Below are positions 55,865-64,000 of a DNA stretch of 64,000 nt, in pieces. Under the pieces are notes generated by a model. It did not search any database. It saw nothing but the letters and a program-made list of their open reading frames with translations, and was not told the DNA's origin. Position 1 is the stretch's first letter; each line of letters opens with the position of its first letter. The position numbers and the translations under genes were made by a program. The DNA is from Peltaster fructicola (Eukaryota; Ascomycota; Dothideomycetes): contig CP051139.1 of assembly GCA_001592805.2 (NCBI GenBank), positions 3,844,001 to 3,908,000 on the forward strand, in the 5' to 3' direction.

Positions 55865-56058
55865 TGTTGACTGTGACAGCTAGTGATAGGGAACGAGTGT
55901 GTTCAGCTCAGGTTGTCATACATAGGAAATCAGAGAAAAGCTGTCTGTCTCAAGAGATATATGCATTCACCGCAAGGACGAGTCAATGCTGTGTACTATT
56001 CGCTGTAGGCGCCATCGGCTTTCCCTTTTGGTCCTCTCCGCCTCACGCGGAATAATCC
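55865..56058. promoter_or_regulatory. Short divergent promoter of the acid phosphatase and PPR genes
   Basis: Only 194 bp separate the two first ATGs (254 bp if the PPR protein starts at 56119). A shared promoter is inferred from this. Confidence 0.45.
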
Positions 56059-59000
56059 ATGTACGCAATATTTTGTAGCAACGCGACAGAGCTATTCATA
56101 TGCAGACGTTGTCACCTCATGTCGCTCAGCGCATCACATATCTGCACATCATGTCAGCGCAGTCTGGCTCGCGATCTGCAACGCAGACTACGTATCATAC
56201 GTTCGGTACAGCATCGTGAGCTGTCCTACACAAGACTGGAGAGGCAAGGGGCTGGCCAAGCAGGATCAGTCTCGAATATCAAACATCCAGTGACATTGTC
56301 CAATGGATCAACAGGAGTCGCATACGACAGACGAGGCCCAGCAAAGTCGCAGAATGTTCCTGTCGGACGGTACTCGAGAGCGCCGTTAGAACCAGTACAT
56401 CTACTGCAAGAGCTTCCTCCGACCGACGCCAACATCAGAGCTGCTGAACAGCATTCGAAGCGAGCGAACAATATTCCAAGAGCTTCAGCTCCGTTACATG
56501 GAAGGACAGAATCTGTCGGCGCCTCTTGGAAGGGCCTCGACAGCACTCGCGATCAGCAGGCAGATCGTCCAAAGCGTTCTCAGCGGTCAAATCCGGTCTT
56601 ACAAGATATACACGCTTTCCAACGACATATACGCAATCATAGGAATGATCTTGCATGGCAACACCTCTGCTATATGGCCTCGAGCTACAAGGCTGAACAA
56701 CTGCGCGTAGTACGTCAGGACTTAAACTTCGAGCGGCAGCTTGCCTATGCCGTCGTCGAGAAGATCAATACCTGGTTTAAAGCAACATCACCGAATGGCG
56801 AACAAGGACAGAGCATCCCAGGTAGCGAGCAAGACGCACACGCCCAAGCTGATGAGTCTGACCAACCCTTCGATGTGTGTAAGACTCTCGACACGCTTGG
56901 ATTACTCTCCCCTGGACTGATTGCCCTTGTGTTATGTGAGACTTTGTATGGCATTCTGAAGCTGTTAGCTTCTGACCAGACAGGTATCGACAACTCCAAG
57001 ACCAAGGTTGCTGTCCAAGATATCCTAGCCATATGGTACAGAGCACTTGCATCGCAATTGCAGCCAGAACGGGATACTTCCTTCACCTCACACCACGGCG
57101 ATGCCGTCAACATCATCGACTGGGGTTTTCTACCACAGGAGGAGGATCTCAAAAGTCTCAGCATAGCAGGCTATCGATCGTTGAGGTCTACTGTCGAGCT
57201 CTTTCTTCCCGTCGTGGTGAGAATCGTGTTTCAAGCAGACTTCACCAGCGCTGCTGTTTTGACAGTGCACTTATTGCGCCAGCCTCACCTTACCAATGGG
57301 TTTGGACCTGAATTCGACGGTCACAAACCTCTGCTTGACTTCTGGTCGAAAGTCCTGGACGCTGTCCGGAAGCCGGACTCACCTCCTTACATTTGCAAGA
57401 TCTATGGAGAGGCCGATCACGATGTGCGCGAGCAGCTTTCCGCTCTTATGAAGGAACGACAGATGAATCTTCCCGCTCGTCAGGGACAGCAAATCACAAG
57501 TCATACAGAGACCAAAGATGTCACACCTGCGTCTGTCCCTAATCGTGAGGCAACTTTCGCAGCCAAATGTGCCACCAGGATTTCTCGTGCCGTTGAATAC
57601 CACGATGCCGCCCAGGCCGACGCCATTTTCTCTGAAATGCTCGCATATGAACGACACAACGAAGGCATGCCAAGATTGCCCATGTCACTCTGGGATCACC
57701 TCGTCAGCATGTACATGTCAATGCGCAAACCGCAGCGAGCAGAACAAGTGCTTCAGATCATGCCAAAGGTCGGTTGGAGTCCTGGCGTACGCACATACAC
57801 TTCATTGATACGGGGGTCTTCTCGAGTCGGTGATCGACAAGCTCTCGATCGGTTTTGGTCGGCTATGATTGCGAATGGTATCATGCCAGATGCTGTTGCA
57901 TACGGCGCAAAAGTTCATGCACTGGTAGACTTGAGGAGACCGGAATCAGCTCTTGAAGCATTGCAGGAGATGGGCCATATGTGGTTACAAAGTCAGGGAG
58001 CCTCATCTCAAGCTCCATCTGCTAAGACTCACAAGAGAAAGCCCCAGACAGCGTCGGCCAGTACAACCTCGCCAACAATCAGCCCACCAGAACCTACGGT
58101 CGATGTCGGCAATGCCATGATCTCTGCGTTAGTTGGCAAACAAGGCTTCGACTACGACAAGCACATTCCTGCCGTCCTGCAGTGGATGGCCAGATTCGAC
58201 CTGCAACCTGATATTAACACATACAACCCCCTCATTAACAATGCCATGAAGAATGGCAAGGTCGAAGAGGCTTTGACCTTACTAAGGCAGATGAAAGCAC
58301 GTGGTATAGCGACAAACAGTGAGACTGGCAGAGGACTGGTGACTGGCTTCGCGAATTCTCCCGTCCTGGACGACCTCCAACCTGAAGAGCAGACACAGCA
58401 TCTGCTAGATGTCCTCGATGATATCGAGACCAACCATATTGCCGCCAGTCTGGACAACAGAGCATATGCTATCCTGATTGACCGCGTCCTAAATCGTTTT
58501 GCCAACAAGGCTGCAGCGGAGAAGCTGCTCGACCGCATGAAAGAGCAAGGACTCCAACCAACAGCACACATCTATACGATCCTCCTTGATCACTATATGA
58601 CTACACATCCACCCGACTATGCCGCGATGGAGACATTGTGGAGTAACATCCAGTCAGCTAACAAAGGTTGGGGTGCACATCTCGATGATGTTTTCTTCGA
58701 TCGTGCTCTGGAACGCTTCTCGGAGCATCATCAGGTGCTTGGCATTGGTAAGATCATTTCGATTCTTGACCATCTGCCGAATATTGGCAAGCGATCAAGT
58801 TATGTTTCTCTGCTGGCTGTGGCTCAAGTTTTTGTTCAACGCCAGGAGATCACTAGACTGCACAAACTTGTTCATAATCTCCGAACCATGCCAGAAGGTC
58901 AAGCAAAGACTCTAGGCAAGTACGGATACGGGCACAAGGAATTCTGGGAGTATATTATTAGTTTGGGACTGCTAAGTCGGGATGGCATAACAAGCTACGA

Positions 59001-59082
59001 GCAGCTGAGAGAGATCGACAAGAATTTCAAGAGGTCGCAGAACTGGGACAATACCAGGCAGAGTAGGAGCAGACAACACTGA
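56059..59082 (+). CDS. Pentatricopeptide repeat (PPR) protein, probably mitochondrial
   Basis: The intronless frame encodes 1007 residues from 56059, or 987 from the ATG at 56119. The latter gives MSLSASHICTSCQRSLARDL, a basic leader typical of fungal mitochondrial proteins, and is my preferred start. The N-terminal half is weakly conserved. PPR-like helical pairs fill the second half: PGVRTYTSLIRGSSRVGDRQ, PDAVAYGAKVHALVDLRRPE, PDINTYNPLINNAMKNGKVE, TAHIYTILLDHYMTTHPPDY. PPR proteins bind organellar RNA in a modular way and act in processing, stability or translation. The target RNA is unknown. The C-terminus ends in a charged tail (RDGITSYEQLREIDKNFKRS). No break in the frame. Confidence 0.9.
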   Translation: MYAIFCSNATELFICRRCHLMSLSASHICTSCQRSLARDLQRRLRIIRSVQHRELSYTRLERQGAGQAGSVSNIKHPVTLSNGSTGVAYDRRGPAKSQNVPVGRYSRAPLEPVHLLQELPPTDANIRAAEQHSKRANNIPRASAPLHGRTESVGASWKGLDSTRDQQADRPKRSQRSNPVLQDIHAFQRHIRNHRNDLAWQHLCYMASSYKAEQLRVVRQDLNFERQLAYAVVEKINTWFKATSPNGEQGQSIPGSEQDAHAQADESDQPFDVCKTLDTLGLLSPGLIALVLCETLYGILKLLASDQTGIDNSKTKVAVQDILAIWYRALASQLQPERDTSFTSHHGDAVNIIDWGFLPQEEDLKSLSIAGYRSLRSTVELFLPVVVRIVFQADFTSAAVLTVHLLRQPHLTNGFGPEFDGHKPLLDFWSKVLDAVRKPDSPPYICKIYGEADHDVREQLSALMKERQMNLPARQGQQITSHTETKDVTPASVPNREATFAAKCATRISRAVEYHDAAQADAIFSEMLAYERHNEGMPRLPMSLWDHLVSMYMSMRKPQRAEQVLQIMPKVGWSPGVRTYTSLIRGSSRVGDRQALDRFWSAMIANGIMPDAVAYGAKVHALVDLRRPESALEALQEMGHMWLQSQGASSQAPSAKTHKRKPQTASASTTSPTISPPEPTVDVGNAMISALVGKQGFDYDKHIPAVLQWMARFDLQPDINTYNPLINNAMKNGKVEEALTLLRQMKARGIATNSETGRGLVTGFANSPVLDDLQPEEQTQHLLDVLDDIETNHIAASLDNRAYAILIDRVLNRFANKAAAEKLLDRMKEQGLQPTAHIYTILLDHYMTTHPPDYAAMETLWSNIQSANKGWGAHLDDVFFDRALERFSEHHQVLGIGKIISILDHLPNIGKRSSYVSLLAVAQVFVQRQEITRLHKLVHNLRTMPEGQAKTLGKYGYGHKEFWEYIISLGLLSRDGITSYEQLREIDKNFKRSQNWDNTRQSRSRQH

Positions 59083-59275
59083 AGCGCATATGCGTGTCGT
59101 CTGTGCAATCGGGGGTATGGTATTGCAATGTAGCGAGATTCGCTCTATGTAAGATGTGCAGCCAAGCGGTTGATGCTTTGCAAGGCACGGCTTTTTCAAA
59201 ACAAAGGAGAGCTCTTGACATCGTGACTAGCATGCCTCATTCCTCCATAATCATCCGTTCACTGTCACAGGTAGT

Positions 59276-60795
59276 CTACTTGAAGACCTTTCCGTCGGCC
59301 CACTCGTACTTCTTGCCAGCAACCTCGATTGGCTTGTCCCAAGACCACTGGTCGTTGACGAACTCGCGGTCGGACTCCTTGGTTGGGTCGAGCTTGGTGA
59401 ACTCGTAGCTCTCGTAGTCTGGAGCAACATCGAAAGCTGGAAGTGCCTCCTGGCCACGGATGACGAAAGCACCTTCAACAATGCTGTCGTTGGTGACACC
59501 GTAGACGCTGGCGGCACCAAAGATGTACTTTCGGGAGCCTTCAAGACGAGCGAAGAAACCTCCGATCAGGTTGGATGTCATGAATGTCATGGTGAGCTCA
59601 TCGTTGTACTTGTAGTTGACCTTCCAGATGCTGTATTCGTCGAACTTGCAGTTCTCCCAGAACCATGGCAGTGCGACCTCACGAGTCTCCTCGTTGGAGT
59701 ATTTGCGCTTCCTAGACGTGGCGTTAGCTTCAGTCTTGACAGTAGCCAGAGCTTGACTCACCAGTCGTCAAGGACGAATGTGGCTCGTGGCAGAGCATCG
59801 AGTGGGTGCTTTGGCTTTGGTGCTGGAGCGTCCTCTTCCTCGTCGTCAGCGGCAGTAGCAGCTGCCTTTGGCTTCTCGGCCTTCTTTGGTTGCTCTGCCT
59901 TTGGCTTCTCCTCCTTCTTTGGTGGCTGGAGTGCAACGGCCTTCTCGAGGTAGTCAATCTTTGGCATCACACCGCTAAGGATCTCCTGGTTGGTGACAGT
60001 CTCGAACCATCGCAGAGTGTTTGGGTGCTCCTCGCGCCACGCGGCATCGAAGAAGAAGTTGAAGCCACGGTAGAGCAGACCAGCAGTGAACAGGTCGGCG
60101 AGTGTCAAACGCTCACCAACCAGGTATGTGTTGACCAAAAGGTGGTCCTCGAGGACCTTGATGCTCGCCTGAGCTGCCTTCAGGCTGTCTTCCACGCTCT
60201 TCTTGTTGAATGGGTCACGACCAATGATGGGACGGAATGCTCCACCGAGAGTTGGAAGGATGTGTGCGTTGGCGAAGGACATCCAGCGGAGGATGCTGGC
60301 GTAGTCCTGCTTGGTCTTTCCGAGGAGGGTGGTCTTCTCGTTCTGGGAGGTGACTGCGACTTGTCAGTGTCTCTCCACCATGATGAGCGACTGAAATGGT
60401 AGCAGTAATGATTGGGGTCAGAGTGTGAATAAAATCTCAACAATAGTCTTCAGACAGGGATAACTGTAATTTAATGTTCTCATCCTGTGAGAGGGGAGTG
60501 ATGCTGCATGACTTACGGTAGATTGCAATGGCAATGGCCTCGGACAAGATGTAACCGTCAGCGCCCTCAAAGGTTGGGACACGACCGAGCTTGTTCAGCT
60601 TGCGGTAGTCGTCACTGACGCCATCAGCTGGAGCAGTCTTGACAAGCTCGACATTGAGCTTGTTGGCCTTGATCACAGCGCTGATTGCAATTGTGCGTGG
60701 GTTACCCTGGAAGAAACATGTTAGAAATGATTGCAAACACATGGTTGATGAGTCCCGCTCACCTCGTAGGAGTAGAGCTTGCCGAATGATGCCAT
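59276..60795 (-). CDS. TEF4: Elongation factor 1B-gamma (eEF1Bγ)
   Basis: Four exons, 60763-60795, 60517-60706, 59762-60353 and 59276-59711, encode 416 residues, the normal length. The N-terminus has a GST-like fold (MASFGKLYSYEGNPRTIAIS, YLVGERLTLADLF), then a Lys/Pro/Ala/Glu linker (KKEEKPKAEQPKKAEKPKAA), then the EF1-gamma C-terminal domain (LPWFWENCKFDEYSIWKVNY, YIFGAASVYGV, RGQEALPAFDVAPDYESYEF). The protein holds the eEF1B guanine-exchange complex together in the cytosol. Splice joins at 60762, 60516 and 59761 restore family sequence. The second intron (60354-60516) is 163 nt, about three times the usual length here. Yeast has two paralogues (TEF4, CAM1); the symbol is by family. Confidence 0.95.
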
Positions 60796-61013
60796 CTTGA
60801 CAAAGTGGAAGTATGATGTGAGATCCGAAGTGTGCCTCCTTAGGCTATGTGTACAGAGGTTGTCGTTGTGGTGTATGTGTACAGGCAGAGGCACAAACTT
60901 GATGGCGGGACAAAAAAGTCGGTGATGGCCAAAGCTTCTCTGACCTCTTGGCGCGGAAGCGGGAGTGTAGACAGCGAGTCTCGATGGGACGCGATCATTG
61001 AAGAACTACACAC
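60796..61013. promoter_or_regulatory. Short divergent promoter of eEF1Bγ and uS9m
   Basis: 218 bp between the two start codons; a shared promoter for a cytosolic and a mitochondrial translation gene is inferred. Confidence 0.5.
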
Positions 61014-62020
61014 ATGGAGGCGCCCTTACTCAGGACGAGTTGCAAGAGAGCCCTCGCAGCTCGTACTGCGTCTGTCGCAAAGCCAGGATGCCGACAGCAG
61101 CAACGGAGATGGTTGGCGACTCCTACAGACACTCAGGAGCCAATCCGAGCAGCAGCACCTATCAGGTTCAACTCTGATCGCAATCAATTCGCCAGGAGAA
61201 ATGCAGATGTTGACGAGCGTGGCAGGTCACATCGACTCCTAGAAAGAGTGCGAGTTGTGCCAGCATCGCCCAGTTATTTCACCGCAACACCACAGTATAC
61301 GGACGATCTGCTGCACCTCACAGCTCTGCTTCGAAAGTACCAGCATATACCTGTATGTGCTCCAGGTCAAGCGCCGCAGATTGCATGGAAGACCTACGAC
61401 CAGTATACCTCAGAGATTAGCGAGGTTGTGAAGCAGACACGATTCAGCCGACTGGTTGGTCTGATCAAGCGACTCAATTCAATCCACCCTCCTCTCGTGC
61501 CGGCAGACGTCGCCCAAGCATTACTAAAGTTTCGGAGGACACTCCAACCTTTCATGAACAAACCTAATCCAGTCGTTGTTGATAAATGGGGCAGGGCAAG
61601 AGCAGTGGGCAAAAGGAAGAGCAGTCGGGCACAATGTTTCGTTGTGGAAGGAGACGGACAAGTGTTGATCAATGGTCAATCTCTAACAGAGTACTTCGGT
61701 AGGGTACACGACCGTGAGAGTGTGGTATGGGCATTGAAAGCTACACAACGCATGGACAAGTACAATATATGGGCTGTTGTAAGAGGAGGTGGAACCACTG
61801 GTCAGGCCGAAGCACTGATGCTTGGTGTTGCACGCGCCCTGCTGGTCCATGAGCCTGACTTGAAGCCAGCTCTACGAAGAGGTAAGTTGCTGCTTACTTG
61901 TCTCGTCATTGCGCTAACATTGCCACAGCTGGTGTTGTCACACGCGATCCACGACGAGTCGAACGCAAGAAGCCTGGCCATATCAAGGCGAGGAAAATGC
62001 CCACCTGGGTCAAACGTTGA
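61014..62020 (+). CDS. MRPS9: Mitochondrial ribosomal protein uS9m (MRPS9)
   Basis: Exons 61014-61881 and 61929-62020 encode 319 residues. The N-terminus is a basic, Ser/Arg-rich mitochondrial leader ([20 protein letters not shown]). The middle is the fungal-specific region. The C-terminal S9 domain reads [56 protein letters not shown] and, after the 47-nt intron, [20 protein letters not shown] and [10 protein letters not shown] at the very end, the universal uS9 tail that reaches into the decoding centre. Reading through the intron would run on to 62144 and lose this tail, so splicing is firmly supported. Confidence 0.96.
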
Positions 62021-62405
62021 TATCAGCGCACTCTTGTTATCATATACACTGTACATCATCGACTGTCGAGCAGTCCACATTCAGCGTTCTTGGAAGCCTT
62101 CTCGATACTGCCTACTTGTCCCTATCGGCAAGCTAGATGAGTAGGGCATATGAGCTTCTTTGTACTACTAACATTCACGCACTAGCATATCGTCGACTGG
62201 ACTTCTGATCCGCACACAAAGAAGGTGATACTAATATATGGGCACAATGCCACAACATTGTGGCAGTCCTTTGTCTGACTTTCTCGGCTCATTGTTTCCG
62301 AGCTGACATTCACACGTTGCATACATAATGATACAATGGGACGAGGACCAAGCTATATCTTAGTCAGTTCAGTCGACTGCGAGACGAACGACACTCTTCC
62401 CAGCC
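62021..62405. other. Intergenic region
   Basis: 385 bp between two plus-strand genes. No coding signal is seen. Confidence 0.4.
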
Positions 62406-62934
62406 ATGCCGTACACCATGCTTCAGACGATCAATTGGCAGGTCCACAATGGCAAGGTCGATAGCTCATGCTGCATACGAAGCAATCACAAGGCTGATCC
62501 AACGTCAGAGATGGAGTGCAAACTCTTGGCAAAGAACGAACTACTACATTCCGGCCGGAAAGTGCTTATCTTCAAGCAGACAGGCCCTGGTAAGTCTTCG
62601 AATGTCAAAGGCGAGAATCAACCATGCGGCTCTACTGCCTGTAAGATCTGTGGTCACTTCATTGGTGAGTCTCTTGGTTCATTGCAGTTATACGCATACT
62701 AATCATTACCAGACATCTTCGTGAGCGACATCGAGCGTAAGCACATCTCTTTCGAAGCTGTAAAGCTAACACAAAGCACCGTTCGTCGAGACTGAAACGG
62801 AAGGGCTTGAGCTGTGTGAAGACGTGCGGACATTGATCAAGGCTTGTCGTCCTTCCACGCTTAATAGTGTCTGTATGCCAGTCCTCTCGCCGCAGGCTAC
62901 GTGCAGAACCCAAACGATTTATGTCCATCACTAA
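62406..62934 (+). CDS. Candidate small three-exon gene, function unknown
   Basis: Exons 62406-62589, 62713-62736 and 62777-62934 stay in one frame and encode 121 residues. Intron 1 (123 nt) has GTAAGT, a TACTAAT branch site and CAG; intron 2 (40 nt) has GTAAGC, a GCTAAC branch site and AAG. The product begins MPYTMLQTINWQVHNGK and continues SEMECKLLAKNELLHSGRKV, LIFKQTGPDIFVSDIEPPFV, ETETEGLELCEDVRTLIKAC and RPSTLNSVCMPV, ending in YVHH. The second exon is only 24 nt. The good splice signals and shared frame support it, but I know no family and a competing frame begins at 62449. Confidence 0.45.
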
Positions 62935-63364
62935 TATGACAGCCCTGTACACACGAAAACGGTGACTACATCTTGATGTGGTACTGTTTTGCCGCCATGG
63001 CCGTCGTTGTGGGCTAGTATCAGTGACCACTGCGACTTTGTGCATATTCGCTTGATACATCGCATAACCGTCTGTCACATCAGGTTAGGCACATGCCCAT
63101 CTCCTCTTTCCTTGACCCGTTTGTGTCACCGTGCTCGTTACTGCACTCTATCCAATCAAGTCCTGTGGCGACACTGACCTCACCTTGCGCTGTGGAGGAT
63201 TACCATTAGTATTTTCCACATCTACCCATTATACCCATCGACTACACAACTTACGATTACACGCCATAGTATATACAGGCCTAACGCTGACATACCCGTA
63301 GACCAACGAGGTCGATGAAAGACATATTAGACCAGAAGGTTGGCAGCATACAAAACTCGCAACG
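62935..63364. other. Intergenic region upstream of the permease
   Basis: 430 bp. An ATG at 63315 opens a short frame (MKDILDQKVGSIQNSQR) that overlaps the permease start in another frame; it could be an upstream ORF or a first exon. Confidence 0.4.
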
Positions 63365-64000
63365 ATGAGACGACACTCCTTGGCTGATGACCATCATCTG
63401 GCCGCCATGGGCATACAGCAGGAGCTCAAGCGAAACTTCTCACCTCTATCGATGCTTGGAATGGCTTTCGCCATCCTGAACTCCTGGACTGCGTTATCTG
63501 CATCCTTGTCTCTAGCACTACCTAGCGGTGGACCAACAGCAGTATTATGGGGACTGGTGACAGCTGGAGTCTTCAACCTCTGCCTTGCCGCATCGTTGGC
63601 AGAGTTCCTCTCAGCGTACCCTACAGCTGGCGGTCAATACCACTGGGTCGCCATGATCTCACCGAAGAAGTACAGACCGGTACTAAGCTGGATCACTGCT
63701 TGGATCAGTGTCTTCGGATGGATGGCTCTTACTGCAACAGCAGGCCTGTTAGGAAGCCAGTTAATCATTGGCATCATTCCGCTATACAACAGCACCTACG
63801 AGCCAGAGCGGTGGCATCAATTTCTGATATACCTTGCTTACAATGTGGCAGCATTCCTTGTCAACGCTTTCTGCAACCACTTACTCCCGCACATCAACAA
63901 GGCTGCGATCCTTTGGTCTCTCGTAGGATTCGTGACCATCATTATCACCGCTCTGGCATGTGCTTCGCCGAACTACAACTCGAGTCAATTCGTCTTCACG
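63365..64000 (+). CDS. Amino-acid/amine permease, APC family (GABA/choline permease-like), cut by the right edge
   Basis: From the ATG at 63365 the frame runs open to the window end (212 residues). A short cytosolic N-terminus with GIQQELKRNFSPLSMLGMAF opens the first membrane helix, the conserved entry of fungal GABA/choline-type permeases. Helices follow at LWGLVTAGVFNLCLAASLAE, the signature region AEFLSAYPTAGGQYHWVAMI, WITAWISVFGWMALTATAGL, FLIYLAYNVAAFLVNAF and LWSLVGFVTIIITALACA. The family imports amino acids, GABA or choline at the plasma membrane by proton symport. The substrate cannot be told from this half. An upstream short exon is possible. Confidence 0.9.
   Translation, partial: MRRHSLADDHHLAAMGIQQELKRNFSPLSMLGMAFAILNSWTALSASLSLALPSGGPTAVLWGLVTAGVFNLCLAASLAEFLSAYPTAGGQYHWVAMISPKKYRPVLSWITAWISVFGWMALTATAGLLGSQLIIGIIPLYNSTYEPERWHQFLIYLAYNVAAFLVNAFCNHLLPHINKAAILWSLVGFVTIIITALACASPNYNSSQFVFT

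Overview
The window is a gene-dense piece of a filamentous ascomycete chromosome, most likely Pezizomycotina and perhaps Dothideomycetes. Coding exons are broken by very short introns (mostly 40-60 nt) with GTRNGT donors, CTRAY-like branch sites and nearby AG acceptors. The recognisable proteins are fungal or eukaryotic, and genes lie on both strands without operons. Several proteins (Bni4-like, C2H2 and Zn(II)2Cys6 regulators, class II cAMP phosphodiesterase, Dbp6) are of fungal type. The class is my inference. All splice models were built by eye from frame, splice signals and family knowledge.

Layout. 0-9.3 kb: class III aminotransferase (cut by the left edge), exonuclease III/AP endonuclease-like protein, GPI-anchor enzyme PIG-A/Gpi3 divergent from RNA helicase Dbp6. 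9.5-10.1 kb: a complete-looking 558-bp MITE with 43-bp terminal inverted repeats and a 9-bp target duplication. 10.3-13.7 kb: a Csc1/OSCA-type channel gene with an apparent one-base frameshift. 15.7-24.2 kb: Q-rich protein, adenosine kinase, two unrecognised proteins, Bni4-like protein. 26.9-36 kb: cAMP phosphodiesterase divergent from rRNA methyltransferase Rcm1, a small hydrophilic protein, a CxxC protein, a PHD-like protein with internal repeats, and a nitrilase. 36.4-46 kb: RBM39/CC1-like splicing factor, C2H2 regulator, an unresolved possible gene, a Zn(II)2Cys6 protein. 46.7-52 kb: Lsm7 and a long His/Gly-rich repeat protein whose N-terminal repeats are each one exon. 53.4-64 kb: a basic Ser-rich protein, histidine acid phosphatase divergent from a PPR protein, eEF1B-gamma divergent from mitochondrial ribosomal protein uS9m, a small three-exon gene, and an APC-family permease cut by the right edge.

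Most genes are housekeeping: RNA and ribosome biogenesis (Dbp6, Rcm1, Lsm7, RBM39-like), translation (eEF1B-gamma, uS9m), nucleoside and cAMP metabolism, GPI synthesis and septum/bud-neck organisation. No secondary-metabolite cluster, virus-like element, CRISPR array, rRNA or tRNA was recognised. The least expected items are the MITE, the repeat-exon His/Gly-rich gene, the frameshifted channel gene, and a few splice sites that do not fit GT-AG.
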